Positions 34,672-47,454 of a DNA stretch of 64,000 nucleotides are shown here, piece after piece. Origin of the DNA: Sinonovacula constricta (taxonomy: Eukaryota > Mollusca > Bivalvia > Cardiida > Solecurtidae); the NCBI GenBank assembly GCA_007844125.1, contig CM017563.1, forward strand, positions 30,060,328 to 30,124,327, given 5' to 3'. How positions within the stretch are numbered: the first letter of the stretch is position 1; each line of letters begins with the position of its first letter. The position numbers and the translations under genes were made by a program. Under the pieces are notes generated by a model. That model was given only the letters and a program-made list of their open reading frames with translations. It did not search any database and was not told the DNA's origin.

Positions 34672-35297
34672 CTGAAATGTATTAAGGAGATAGTCATGTT
34701 AAATCAGTGATAACAAGTATGGTTGGATTCATGTATATACATGTGGGGCGGTCTTTCAGCTGACTGGCAGTGTGTTTATGTTTTAAAAGAAATTGGATAG
34801 CATTGTCCTTTATCATACATAAGTAAAGGGTGCTATGATGACTATGCTTGTAAGCAATGTAACAAAAAAAAAAAAAAAGAAAAAAAGTTTACATATATAC
34901 TAAAACAAAAAAGCACCTTGTTAATATCAAGTGTTCGATTTGGCATTTTAGCAAAAATGCATATTATGTGATTTTATATAGATATTAAACCAATGTAGGC
35001 TGACTGGTGAAAGATTACAAAGTATTGAATTCAAAATCATACCTTTTAAAAAATAATTAAGGCAAGTTTTATAAATATCTCATTTTTAACTGATTTAAAA
35101 TTAAATAAGTAATGTCTATGAAATATAGAAACAGCTCTCTTCTGAATGTAACTTTTAGCCACAAAAGAGCATTGTTGACACCGACAAAAAAAATAGAATC
35201 AGTCAATCAAAAATTTCTGAAAATAGTGACATGTCACTGGCAAAAAAGTAACCTTTTTTTCATTTTTTTTAATACTAAATAGATGGCCACAGATGAA

Positions 35298-35569
35298 AGT
35301 TTGTTTATTGGGTTTATGATCCCAACAAAAGAATTTCAGTTATCTGAAGACCGTGTCCACTTGAAGCAGATAGAGTGCTGCCTTCACTGTGTACAGCATG
35401 CCGTAAACATCAGGCATGATACCTCATCCAGTCACATTATCATGACACCGGGCCATCGAGTTGTGGAACTACCCTTATATTTACTTGAGCCTTAGCAAGG
35501 GAGGCTATACCACTACCATTTTTACTGACTTTTGGTATGTCCCCGCCTGGGATCGCTACCAAGTCCGGT
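35298..35569 (-). mobile_element. SINE-D copy, head deleted internally
   Basis: Clear tail GTTTGTTTATTGGGTTTATG and body (TCACATTATCATGACACCGG, CTACCCTTATATTTACTTGA). About 40 bp between box B and box A are lost (GGGATCGCTACCAAGTCCGG). Imperfect direct repeat CCACAGAT(G/A)AA at 35287 and 35570. Confidence 0.75.
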
Positions 35570-37332
35570 CCACAGATAAAAAGTATTTTATTTCTAAACT
35601 TTGCAGACATAGTTTTTCTTTACATATGTCTTTTCACAATACTTTTTGTACAGGGTGTGTCAGGAAATGCACAAGCATGTCTATTTGTTTGCTTTCTTCT
35701 GAGAAACAAAAGCATCAAAAGGTAAAATTATATTAGAATTGTGACACAACTACATCAGAAAAGACAAATATAATCAAATTAGGCAATGAAACAACTTTAT
35801 ACATAATTCATAGTTCTTACTGTCATTACAGGTGTAAGAACAACTGAGTAAACTGAATCTCATCAAAAACAGAATTGACAAAAATGTACATATATACTGA
35901 CATAGACATTTAATTTAATAAAAACAACAAAAAAATCCTTAACCCAACAATTAGATAAACAGCACATTAAAAGATAACATGCATCAAACTTAATAGTTAT
36001 TAGTCATTACAGAATTAATTACTAAATTTTAAACATGAATAAACGTGCCAGAAATTTGTTCTGAATAGATATTCCTAAATAGATCTAAACATTAAAGTAG
36101 GTGTTAAAAACAGCAGCAAACAACATGACTTGTAAGAAATATAAATATATTTACTTATGTTTTGAATAAACTGAATATGTTAAAATGTTTTAACTGCATA
36201 TAATTATTAATTAAGCTTAAGTGAATAATGAAACTACTGTTCTTGCGATTTAGATATCTACAATGTTCTACAACTGACAAAATATGACAAACAATGAACT
36301 AAAAATGAAACAAACAGTCCCACTTCTTACAGGTTTAATGTTTAAACTGATTATTAAATTAAAGAATTTAGTAAAACAAATACACACACAATTTTAGGAA
36401 AATAACAATTAACTGACCATTTCAGTACATACTAAAAAATGAAATGAAAACCTTCAGTACATACTTTAAACAGCACAATAAATCCGAACTGACACGCTTA
36501 GTCTATCTGCCACACACTTGGTCTATCTGCTGACTATTAAATTTTCAGTTTCTGTAATATTAATATTCACCTTTGTTAGTGTACTGACTATTACTGATCG
36601 CTTCCAGGTAACTTATTCAAGTGTTTGTAACTAGGACAGGGGATGTGAAGTGTATGGGGCCTATTGTTGCTGGAGGGTTAAAAGGTGCTAATTGGGTAAG
36701 AGGACTGCTGTGTGGAAAACACCATTTTCTTTATTTCCTTATGCAATTGTCTTCACCAGATTGAAATCAGATATGACTATAATCGTCTGTGATTGTAACC
36801 TTTATCTTTTACCTCGATGATAATTTCCCTTTTCAAATTAGTGCCTGACTGATTGGATTATGCACCTGCTCTCAATCAAGGGCAATCTTTAACCTGATTA
36901 ATTGATTGTTATCTAGAAATTATGGGCAGGAAATGTGGCTGTAAGCTTCTTGCAATGATGGCTTAATTAAATATGTTGATTTATCAGATTGAAATATAAG
37001 ATATTACCTGATCCTAAAATCAGTATTATTATGAAAAATAATTCAAATTCTAAAATGAATGTCAGTAAATTTTGTTAATTCAACAATGTTTAATAATTGT
37101 AAATTAAACATGTACATATATGTAAGGCCCCAGTAAAAGAATTATTAACAGTGTAATTATTGGAAAAAATGCATCACAAATACCACTTTTCAGTTTTTCA
37201 CAAGTTCAAGAAATGTCAATGCATGATTCTGATTAAGTACAGTTTATTAATGTATTTTACAGGATTTAAGTGTGTAATTTTGCAAAATATTTTTTGATAG
37301 AGTGCTGTATTATTTAGACAAGATTTCATGTA

Positions 37333-37478
37333 GACAAACATTCTGACCAAGTTTGATGAAGATTGAATAAAAACTGTGGCCTCTAACATGTTGACGAGCT
37401 AAAATGTTGACAAGACGGACAAGGAGGTGTAAGAAAAGCTCACATTGAGCATGTTGTGCTCAGGTGAGCTAAAAAAAC
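37333..37478 (+). repeat. Bivalve-type interspersed element (…GGTGAGCTAAAAA)
   Basis: ACATTCTGACCAAGTTTGAT, GTGGCCTCTAACATGTTGAC, GACGGACAAGG and CTCAGGTGAGCTAAAAAAAC in that order. This modular arrangement is common in clam and oyster DNA (from memory). The copy is shortened compared with the version I recall. Confidence 0.65.
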
Positions 37479-37841
37479 AACAACATCCAAGTGTGATAAA
37501 AATCCTAAGTCCATTTATAAAATCTGTTGCTCACCTACATGTCATTAATTGTTTATAATTCCATATTTAATTGAAATAACAAGATATATGTTTATAGCAA
37601 TACATAAATATCACTCCATCAATCCTTGACACAAGGCACATGACAATATAAACAGTTACATCATTTAAATATGGAGTTTACAGAGGAGCAAAACTTACAC
37701 AGTGGACAATTACTAAGACAAACAATAAGATATATTGCTTTAAGTTATACAAATACAATCTGTGCTGTCGTTCAATTCACAGCTATGATACATGAATTAA
37801 AGGCATAAGGCATATTGTTATACTATAAAAATACTCCCTGC

Positions 37842-37885
37842 CTGATCAGGATCTGCACTATTTGCTGCTTAATCACTAGTAATAT
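37842..37885 (-). repeat. Dispersed GATCAGGATCTGCAC element
   Basis: CTGATCAGGATCTGCACTAT followed by TTGCTGCTTAATCACTAGTA. The reverse complement matches 59950-59966 (GTGCAGATCCTGATCAG). Confidence 0.55.
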
Positions 37886-38045
37886 ATATCATAACCTTTG
37901 TATGAAATATACACATAATATATAAGCAAAACTAAAACTTTATTATGTGGTTTTAGCTACATGCAGTATAATAAGAGTGAAATTTGGGTTTGTATCTTGT
38001 TACATCACATTGTCACAATAGTGGTCATTTGGTGAGTTTTTTTCA

Positions 38046-38580
38046 TTTATTTATTTGGGTTTTACAGCACACCGACACTTAACTGGTCATAGGGCACCGA
38101 ATACAAATAAGTTTATTGTGAATAGAGAATAATCAGGTAAAAACTAAACTATGTTATTAAAATATAGAAAAATACAAAAATCTATCAGTTTGAATAATGT
38201 GAACTACGATCGAAAATAGGTTAATATATTATACGGTTTAAAAATATATAACAGTTGATAAACAAACAGTTTAAATTTTTTTAACTTATTTAGAAAATTA
38301 GTCTCGTTCAAGAAGCAAACAAGTTTAGAATCCGACACTGTCCTAAACAGTTCAAACATGTTATTGACATTAAAATACTTTGGCCGTATGTGGTCTGTGT
38401 TGATTTACTGTAATAAAATATGGTTGACTGTCAGTGGTTTCTGGCAAGGAACACATACAGGTTGAAGTTCTCTTTTTAAAAGATACGAATGAGTTAATCT
38501 AGTATGTCCAATGTGGCAGTGGATACGAGCTACGTCTTCTCGTCTACTTTCTCTGCAAGCAGACATTGGCACCGACGTTA
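38046..38580 (-). mobile_element. LINE 3' end remnant (5'-truncated, stop-disrupted)
   Basis: The minus strand reads RIHCHIGHTRLTHSYLLKRE and QPVCVPCQKPLTVNHILLQ, then TAA, then INTDHIRPKYFNVNNMFELF and onward. This is typical of the C-terminal part of RNase-H-containing non-LTR retrotransposons (the Cys/His stretch after RNase H). The in-frame TAA and the missing upstream domains mark it as dead. The 3' UTR ends GTGCTGTAAAACCCAAATAA ATAAA. Confidence 0.8.
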
Positions 38581-38587
38581 GGCTTAA

Positions 38588-38775
38588 TTTGGTGATGTCC
38601 TGCTAATTATTGATGGAGGAAATCCCTAATTTAAGTCTGTGTAAACTGCAGGTTAGCTGGAAAACCTTCCCACATGAAAGTTTTTGTCCCATACCAGGAC
38701 TCAGACCCACACGGTGAGCAGTTGAGGAGTTACCTAGTCAGTGACCCTAACTGCTTGGCCATGGGCGCACCTTAT
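38588..38775 (-). mobile_element. SINE-B copy next to the LINE remnant
   Basis: Minus strand: GGCCAAGCAGTTAGGG (box A), GTGTGGGTCTGAGTCC (box B) and AACTTTCATGTGGGAAGG, then TCCTCCATCAATAATTAGC. It lies against the 5' break of the LINE fragment. Confidence 0.65.
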
Positions 38776-39846
38776 ATAACTTGTATTACACTTATGGAAA
38801 ATATTGCCTACTGTTTCGGTTACTTACTGAAAATAATAACTTTAACGGTATATGATGGATTTTATTCAAACAATACTTATTCAGAAATTGTGCAAATACA
38901 TTTATAAATATAGGATACATGTTGTTACTAGCTGTGCTCAAACTGGGCTTTGAAAAGTTGAGATACAACTTATATGAATCCCTTTTCTAGAAATATGGGA
39001 CCATTCAAGTATCTATACACAGTTACTGCCAGTAAACATACTAATAAGTGGCTTAATTATAGTGAGGTCAATTTGAAGCAGTCTACAAGATTAAAGCAAA
39101 CATAACAACCAGATTTTGATAAGAGTTTGACCAAGTTCGTTGGCATTTCGATTCTTGCAACTAAATTAGCACAAATGCTCAAACTGATGTTATAAAATGT
39201 AGCAAAGTAGCCTTGAATTAGTTATGTCTATTATCAAGACGCTCAACCAAATGTATAAACATCCCTGTTATACAATGAGGTATTAAACGGCTAGCTTACA
39301 TCTTTTCCGATACTGATGTTATATGAGCAGTTTTGATACAAATCAGATCAAACGAATAATGACTGTTGGTCACAATCAATAATGTGGACTTTTTTATTAT
39401 TTTGTTTGCTGAATAATCCAACAACAGAAATCTGTTTTAAAATTTTGTACGAAGAGAAGAGAGAAGCCAGGACAATGTAATAGCATAATAACTTCAACAA
39501 CCTGTTATTTTCTTTATTTTGTTTTTAAAAAGTAGTCTCTGTTAAATAAATTTCTTCTGTTCTTTGTTACATCACACCAACATAATAATTTATACAGTTG
39601 AATCACAATAGTTTTAATTGCAATTTAATGAATATATGGGCCAAAATAAAAACAATATTAAGTCAAATCCTTCTTCCTATATATTAATTTTTATGCACAA
39701 ATACAACTATACAATTATGATACACTGGATCATCATGCTGGATTGAAAGACATACATAATGACAGTCTCTGAAGCGAATAAGATTTGGTTCAGTGTTTTC
39801 GCACCTCTGCGAGTGACAATAGCCACTTTCAACCCTCGTTTGTGTT

Positions 39847-40154
39847 TATTGGGTTTATAGTCCCAACAGCAGTATTTCAGTTATCTCCAGACAGTGTTCA
39901 CTTGAAGCAGATATAGTGCTGCCTTCAATATGTATAACATGCCATGAACCCCTGGCAGGTTACCATACCCAGTCACATTATCCTGACACCAGGCCAACCA
40001 GACATGGAACTCGCCTTATATTTGCTTGAGTGTAAGCAAGGGACCTATACCACTACCTTTTTTACTGACTTCTGGTATGTCACGGCCCAGGATCATACCG
40101 GGGGTCGCATGTACCTGGAGCTAATGCTCTACCAATTGCACTACCAGGTCCGGT
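39847..40154 (-). mobile_element. SINE-D copy, near full length
   Basis: Tail TTTATTGGGTTTATAGTCCC at left, head GCTCTACCAATTGCACTACC AGGTCCGG at right. Probable imperfect direct repeat CT(C/T)GTTTGT(G/A)TT at 39835 and 40155. Confidence 0.8.
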
Positions 40155-40562
40155 CCTTGTTTGTATTGACTGACACTTCGATCAAACTGTGATAAATATC
40201 AAGTGATAAGTTGGAGTTGTCTTGATATTTAGTAGATTTTATAAAGACCTAAGTCTAGTCAATTCACATTAGGGATTTAAATTGTCATTTGAAGCTCAAC
40301 CATAAAAAACTATTAATTTAAGCAAATTTAGTTAAACATTTGCTGTCTTTAATTTTAATTCCATTCTAACTGAACAAAAGTAACAATGAAATGAAAGAAT
40401 CATTTACAGCACAACAATGGCTGAAACATGTATAAGGTAAAAGCTGTCATATTAGTTAGGATTTTATAAATTCTATGATATTGCCAATGATTTGGCCTGT
40501 CAGGTTGGTATACAAAATATTGTTACTTGGCTGTATAAATAAATGCAAGAACAATGAAATAC

Positions 40563-43500
40563 ACAGCTGCAGCATTGTCTAGCTATAGGGGCCATACGTG
40601 TAACATACAGCAGCATTGTCTAGCTATAGGGGCCATATGTGTTACACACAGTGCAGTGTCTAGCTATAGGGGCCATATGTGTAACATACAGCAGCATTGT
40701 CTAGCTATAGGGGCCATATGTGTTACACACAGTGCAGTGTCTAGCTATAGGGGCCATATGTGTTACACACAGTGCAGTGTCTAGCTATAGGGGCCATATG
40801 TGTTACACACAGTGCAGTGTCTAGCTATAGGGGCCATATGTGTTACACACAGTGCAGTGTCTAGCTATAGGGGCCATATGTGTTACACACAGCAGCAGTG
40901 TCTAGCTATAGGGGCCATATGTGTTACACACAGTGCAGTGTGTAGCTATAGGGGCCATATGTGTTACACACAGTGCAGTGTCTAGCTATAGGGGCCATAT
41001 GTGTTACACACAGTGCAGTGTCTAGCTATAGGGCCATATGTGTTACACACAGTGCAGTGTCTAGCTATAGGGTCCATATGTGTAACATACAGCAGCATTG
41101 TCTAGCTATAGGGGCCATATGTGTTACACACAGTGCAGTGTCTAGCTATAGGGGCCATATGTGTTACACACAGTGCAGTGTCTAGCTATAGGGGCCATAT
41201 GTGTTACGCACAGTGCAGTGTCTAGCTATAGGGGCCATATGTGTTACACACAGTGCAGTGTCTAGCTATAGGGGCCATATGTGTTACACACAGTGCAGTG
41301 TCTAGCTATAGGTGACATGTGTAACACACAGCAGCAGTGTCTAGCTATAGGGGCCATACGTGTAACATACAGCAGCATTGTCTAGCTTTAGGGGCCATAT
41401 GTGTTACACACAGTGCAGTTTCTAGCTATAGGGGCCATATGTATAACACACAGTGCAGTGTCTAGCTATAGGGGCCATATGTGTTACACACAGTGCAGTG
41501 TCTAGCTATAGGGGCCATATGTGTAACACACAGCAGCAGTGTCTAGCTATAGGGGCCATACGTGTAACATACAGCAGCATTGTCTAGCTATAGGGGCCAT
41601 ATGTGTAACACACAGTGCAGTGTCTAGCTATAGGGGCCATATGTGTAGCATACAGCAGCAGTGTGTAGCTATAGGGGCCATATGTGTTACACACAGTGCA
41701 GTGTCTAGTGATAGGGCCATATGTGTAACACACAGCAGCATTGTCTAGCTATAGGGGCCATATGTGTAACATACAGCAGCAGTGTCTAGCTATAGGGGCC
41801 ATATGTGTTACACACAGTGCAGTGTCAAGCTATAGGGGCCATACGTGTAACATACAGCAGCATTGTCTAGCTATAGGGGCCATATGTGTTACACACAGTG
41901 CAGTGTCTAGCTATAGGGGCCATATGTGTAACACACAGCAGCAGTGTGTAGCAATAGGGGCCATATGTGTAACACACAGTGCAGTGTCTAGCTATAGGGG
42001 CCATATGTGTAACATACAGCAGCAGTGTCTAGCTAAAGGGGCCATATGTGTAACACACAGTGCAGTGTGTAGCTATAGGGGCCATATGTGTAACACACAG
42101 TGCAGTGTCTAGCTATAGGGGTCATATGTGTAACACACAGTGCATTGTCTAGCTATAGGGGCCATATGTGTAACACACAGCAGCATTGTCTAGCTATAGG
42201 GGCCATATGTGTAACACACAGTGCAGTGTCTAGCTATAGGGGCCATATGTGTAACATACAGTGCAGTGTCTAGCTATAGGGGCCATATGTGTAACACACA
42301 GCAGCAGTGTCTAGCTATAGGGGTCATATGTGTAACACACAGTGCAGTGTCTAGCTATAGGGGCCATATGTGTAACACACAGTGCAGTGTCTAGCTATAG
42401 GGGCCATATGTGTAACACACAGCAGCATTGTCTAGCTATAGGGGCCATATGTGTAACACACAGCAGCAGTGTCTAGCTATAGGGGTCATATGTGTAACAC
42501 ACAGTGCAGTGTCTAGCTATAGGGGCCATATGTGTAACACACAGCAGCATTGTCTAGCTATAGGGGCCATATGTGTAACACACAGCAGCATTGTCTAGCT
42601 ATAGGGGCCATATGTGTAACACACAGTGCAGTGTCTAGCTATAGGGGCCATATGTGTAACATACAGCAGTAGTGTGTAGCTATAGGGGCCATATGTGTTA
42701 CACACAGTGCAGTGTCTAGTGATAGGGCCATATGTGTAACACACAGCAGCATTGTCTAGCTATAGGGGCCATATGTGTAACATACAGCAGCAGTGTCTAG
42801 CTATAGGGGCCATATGTGTTACACACAGTGCAGTGTCAAGCTATAGGGGCCATACGTGTAACATACAGCAGCATTGTCTAGCTATAGGGGCCATATGTGT
42901 TACACACAGTGCAGTGTCTAGCTATAGGGGCCATATGTGTAACACACAGCAGCAGTGTGTAGCAATAGGGGCCATATGTGTAACACACAGTGCAGTGTCT
43001 AGCTATAGGGGCCATATGTGTAACATACAGCAGCAGTGTCTAGCTAAAGGGGCCATATGTGTAACACACAGTGCAGTGTGTAGCTATAGGGGCCATATGT
43101 GTAACACACAGTGCAGTGTCTAGCTATAGGGGTCATATGTGTAACACACAGTGCAGTGTCTAGCTATAGGGGCCATATGTGTAACATACAGCAGCATTGT
43201 CTAGCTATAGGGGCCATATGTGTTACACACAGTGCAGTGTCTAGCTATAGGGGCCATATGTGTTACACACAGTGCAGTGTCTAGCTATAGGGGCCATATG
43301 TGTTACGCACAGTGCAGTGTCTAGCTATAGGGGCCATATGTGTTACACACAGTGCAGTGTCTAGCTATAGGGGCCATATGTGTTACACACACTGCAGTGT
43401 CTAGCTATAGGTGACATGTGTAACACACAGCAGCAGTGTCTAGCTATAGGGGCCATACGTGTAACATACAGCAGCATTGTCTAGCTTTAGGGGCCATATG

Positions 43501-46500
43501 TGTTACACACAGTGCAGTTTCTAGCTATAGGGGCCATATGTATAACACACAGTGCAGTGTCTAGCTATAGGGGCCATATGTGTTACACACAGTGCAGTGT
43601 CTAGCTATAGGGGCCATATGTGTAACACACAGCAGCAGTGTCTAGCTATAGGGGCCATACGTGTAACATACAGCAGCATTGTCTAGCTATAGGGGCCATA
43701 TGTGTAACACACAGTGCAGTGTCTAGCTATAGGGGCCATATGTGTAGCATACAGCAGCAGTGTGTAGCTATAGGGGCCATATGTGTTACACACAGTGCAG
43801 TGTCTAGTGATAGGGCCATATGTGTAACACACAGCAGCATTGTCTAGCTATAGGGGCCATATGTGTAACATACAGCAGCAGTGTCTAGCTATAGGGGCCA
43901 TATGTGTTACACACAGTGCAGTGTCAAGCTATAGGGGCCATACGTGTAACATACAGCAGCATTGTCTAGCTATAGGGGCCATATGTGTTACACACAGTGC
44001 AGTGTCTAGCTATAGGGGCCATATGTGTAACACACAGCAGCAGTGTGTAGCAATAGGGGCCATATGTGTAACACACAGTGCAGTGTCTAGCTATAGGGGC
44101 CATATGTGTAACATACAGCAGCAGTGTCTAGCTAAAGGGGCCATATGTGTAACACACAGTGCAGTGTGTAGCTATAGGGGCCATATGTGTAACACACAGT
44201 GCAGTGTCTAGCTATAGGGGTCATATGTGTAACACACAGTGCATTGTCTAGCTATAGGGGCCATATGTGTAACACACAGCAGCATTGTCTAGCTATAGGG
44301 GCCATATGTGTAACACACAGTGCAGTGTCTAGCTATAGGGGCCATATGTGTAACATACAGTGCAGTGTCTAGCTATAGGGGCCATATGCGTAACACACAG
44401 CAGCAGTGTCTAGCTATAGGGGTCATATGTGTAACACACAGTGCAGTGTCTAGCTATAGGGGCCATATGTGTAACACACAGTGCAGTGTCTAGCTATAGG
44501 GGCCATATGTGTAACACACAGCAGCATTGTCTAGCTATAGGGGCCATATGTGTAACACACAGCAGCAGTGTCTAGCTATAGGGGTCATATGTGTAACACA
44601 CAGTGCAGTGTCTAGCTATAGGGGCCATATGTGTAACACACAGCAGCATTGTCTAGCTATAGGGGCCATATGTGTAACACACAGCAGCATTGTCTAGCTA
44701 TAGGGGCCATATGTGTAACACACAGTGCAGTGTCTAGCTATAGGGGCCATATGTGTAACATACAGCAGTAGTGTGTAGCTATAGGGGCCATATGTGTTAC
44801 ACACAGTGCAGTGTCTAGTGATAGGGCCATATGTGTAACACACAGCAGCATTGTCTAGCTATAGGGGCCATATGTGTAACATACAGCAGCAGTGTCTAGC
44901 TATAGGGGCCATATGTGTTACACACAGTGCAGTGTCAAGCTATAGGGGCCATACGTGTAACATACAGCAGCATTGTCTAGCTATAGGGGCCATATGTGTT
45001 ACACACAGTGCAGTGTCTAGCTATAGGGGCCATATGTGTAACACACAGCAGCAGTGTGTAGCAATAGGGGCCATATGTGTAACACACAGTGCAGTGTCTA
45101 GCTATAGGGGCCATATGTGTAACATACAGCAGCAGTGTCTAGCTAAAGGGGCCATATGTGTAACACACAGTGCAGTGTGTAGCTATAGGGGCCATATGTG
45201 TAACACACAGTGCAGTGTCTAGCTATAGGGGTCATATGTGTAACACACAGTGCAGTGTCTAGCTATAGGGGCCATATGTGTAACACACAGCAGCATTGTC
45301 TAGCTATAGGGGCCATATGTGTAACACACAGTACAGTGTCTAGCTATAGGGGCCATATGTGTAACATACAGTGCAGTGTCTAGCTATAGGGGCCATATGT
45401 GTAACACACAGCAGCAGTGTCTAGCTATAGGGGCCATATGTGTAACACACAGCAGCATTGTCTAGCTATAGGGGCCATATGTGTAACACACAGTGCAGTG
45501 TCTAGCTATAGGGGCCATATGTGTAACACACAGCAGCATTGTCTAGCTAAAGGGGCCATATGTGTAACACACAGTGCAGTGTCTAGCTATAGGGGCCATA
45601 TGTGTAACACACAGCAGCATTGTCTAGCTTTAGGGGTCATATGTGTAACACACAGCAGCATTGTCTAGCTATAGGGGCCATATGTGTAACACACAGTGCA
45701 GTGTCTAGCTATAGGGGTTATATGTGTAACACACAGTGCAGTGTCTAGCTATAGGGGCCATATGTGTAACACACAGTGCAGTGTCTAGCTATAGGGGCCA
45801 TAGGTGTAACATACAGTGCAGTGTGTAGCTATACGGGCCATATGTGTTACATACAGTGCAGTGTGTAGCTATAGGGGCCATATGTGTTACACACAGTGCA
45901 GTGTGTAGCTATAGGGGCCATATGTGTAACATACAGTACAGTGTGTAGCTATAGGGGCCATGTGTTACACACAGTGCAGTGTGTAGCTATAGGGGTCATA
46001 TGTGTTACATACAGTGCAGTGTGTAGCTATAGGGGCCATATGTGTTACACACAGTACAGTGTGTAGCTATTGGGGCCATATGTGTAACATACAGTGCAGT
46101 GTGTAGCTATAGGGACCATATGTGTTACACACAGTACAGTGTGTAGCTATAGGGGCCATATGTGTAACACACAGTGCAGTGTCTAGCTATAGGGGCCATA
46201 TGTGTTACACATAGTGCAGTGTGTAGCTATAGGGGCCATATGTGTAACACACAGCAGCATTGTCTAGCTATAGGGGCCATATGTGTTACACACAGTGCAG
46301 TGTCTAGCTATAGGGGCCATACGTGTAACATACAGCAGCATTGTCTAGCTATAGGGGCCATATGTGTTACACACAGTGCAGTGTCTAGCTATAGGGGCCA
46401 TACATGTAACATACAGCAGCATTGTCTAGCTATAGGGGCCATATGTGTTACACACAGTGCAGTGTCTAGCTATAGGGGCCATATGTGTAACACACAGCAG

Positions 46501-46745
46501 CAGTGTCTAGCTAAAGAATCCATATGTGTTACACACAGTGCAGTGTCTAGCTATAGGGGCCATATGTGTAACACACAGCAGCATTGTCTAGCTATGGGGG
46601 CCATATGTGTAACATACAGCAGCAGTGTCTAGCTATAGGGGCCATATGTGTAACATACAGATGCAACATCTAGCTATAGGGGCCATAAGTGTAACACACA
46701 GCAGCAGTGTCTAGCGATAGGGGACATATTTCTAACACAGAGATG
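40563..46745 (+). repeat. 40/41-bp satellite array, about 150 copies, with 2,099-bp higher-order repeat
   Basis: The unit is AGTGCAGTGTCTAGCTATAG followed by GGGCCATATGTGTTACACAC (40 bp) or an AGCAGCA(T/G)TG-starting 41-bp form. Variable positions are TTAC/TAAC, CACAC/CATAC, CATTG/CAGTG and TGTC/TGTG. A long block (about 41080-43178) recurs almost unchanged 2,099 bp later (about 43179-45277). Markers such as GTGTTACGCAC (41201, 43300) and TCTAGTGATAGGGCC share this offset. A shorter block starting at 41741 also recurs at +1,011. Translated frames (e.g. SSYRGHMCNIQQ) are artefacts. The array separates two divergent genes. Confidence 0.95.
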
Positions 46746-47319
46746 CGTCAACATTGGGCAAAAACAATTTCAACTGCTGCATATATTCATAGAGTATACT
46801 CATATAACATTCTGACTGGTTTTGCAGAGCAGAAATTCTATTTAATTCTATTACTTGTCACTTTTAGTTCAAGAAGGATGACAATTGAGTATTCAAACAC
46901 TTATCCTTACTTATGTCATTACTATACAAAGGAAGCTGAATCAGAATGGATACATGTAAATTAATATTTTTACTTATAAGAGGTTTTATATTGAAGATAG
47001 CTAAGAACATATAAAGCAGTTCCTTTAGTAAAGTAATCAAAAAGATACATTCTTGCAATGTTGTATTGTATAAATGAGATGGTTCTATGTGACAGCATTA
47101 GACTTTTATGATGCAAGACAGACCAAAAATATTTATACTAATATTCAACCAACCACCAAGTGTAAACTTGTCCTTTGGGCCAGCATTGAATTGCTGCATG
47201 TGATACACAGTCTCATCATAGCAAACACTTGTGCCAAGTTTTTAAGAATCCCCAGACCAAAGTCCAGGACATGAACATACATGAAACAGTCATTTTGTGA
47301 CAGCTAAGCCCACCTAACT

Positions 47320-47430
47320 AAACACTGGCTGGACTAAACTCAGGGTGTTCCACAGCCGCCAACATGTCAGCTAGAAGATCTATTCATCTGAAAAGTTTTC
47401 TCTCTGAGACTCAAACCCATGCAATACAAA
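47320..47430 (-). mobile_element. SINE-B-like fragment
   Basis: GAGACTCAAACCCATG is a box-B complement and TCAGCTAGAAGATC with AAAGTTTTCTCTC resembles the SINE-B body on minus. Weak. Confidence 0.3.
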
Positions 47431-47454
47431 ATAAGGGTTTATGAACAACTCTAG

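Larger units (their letters stand above)
34672..39846. other. Upstream region of the zinc-finger gene
   Basis: Contains SINE-D, a bivalve-type interspersed element, a truncated LINE and SINE-B (listed). About 36480-36960 is unique, less AT-rich sequence with a near-duplicate GTCTATCTGCCACACACTTG / GTCTATCTGCTGAC and several GATA/TATC cores. It could hold the gene's promoter or first exon, but nothing identifies it directly. 39000-39800 shows no feature. Confidence 0.35.

Noticed and set aside
38046..38580. Active retrotransposon gene
   Set aside because: Only the C-terminal part remains and it has an in-frame TAA; no reverse transcriptase or endonuclease region is present.
40563..46745. Array resembling a CRISPR or a tandem protein-coding repeat
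   Set aside because: Monomers are directly head to tail with no unique spacers, the host is an animal, and frames shift between 40- and 41-bp units; it is a satellite.
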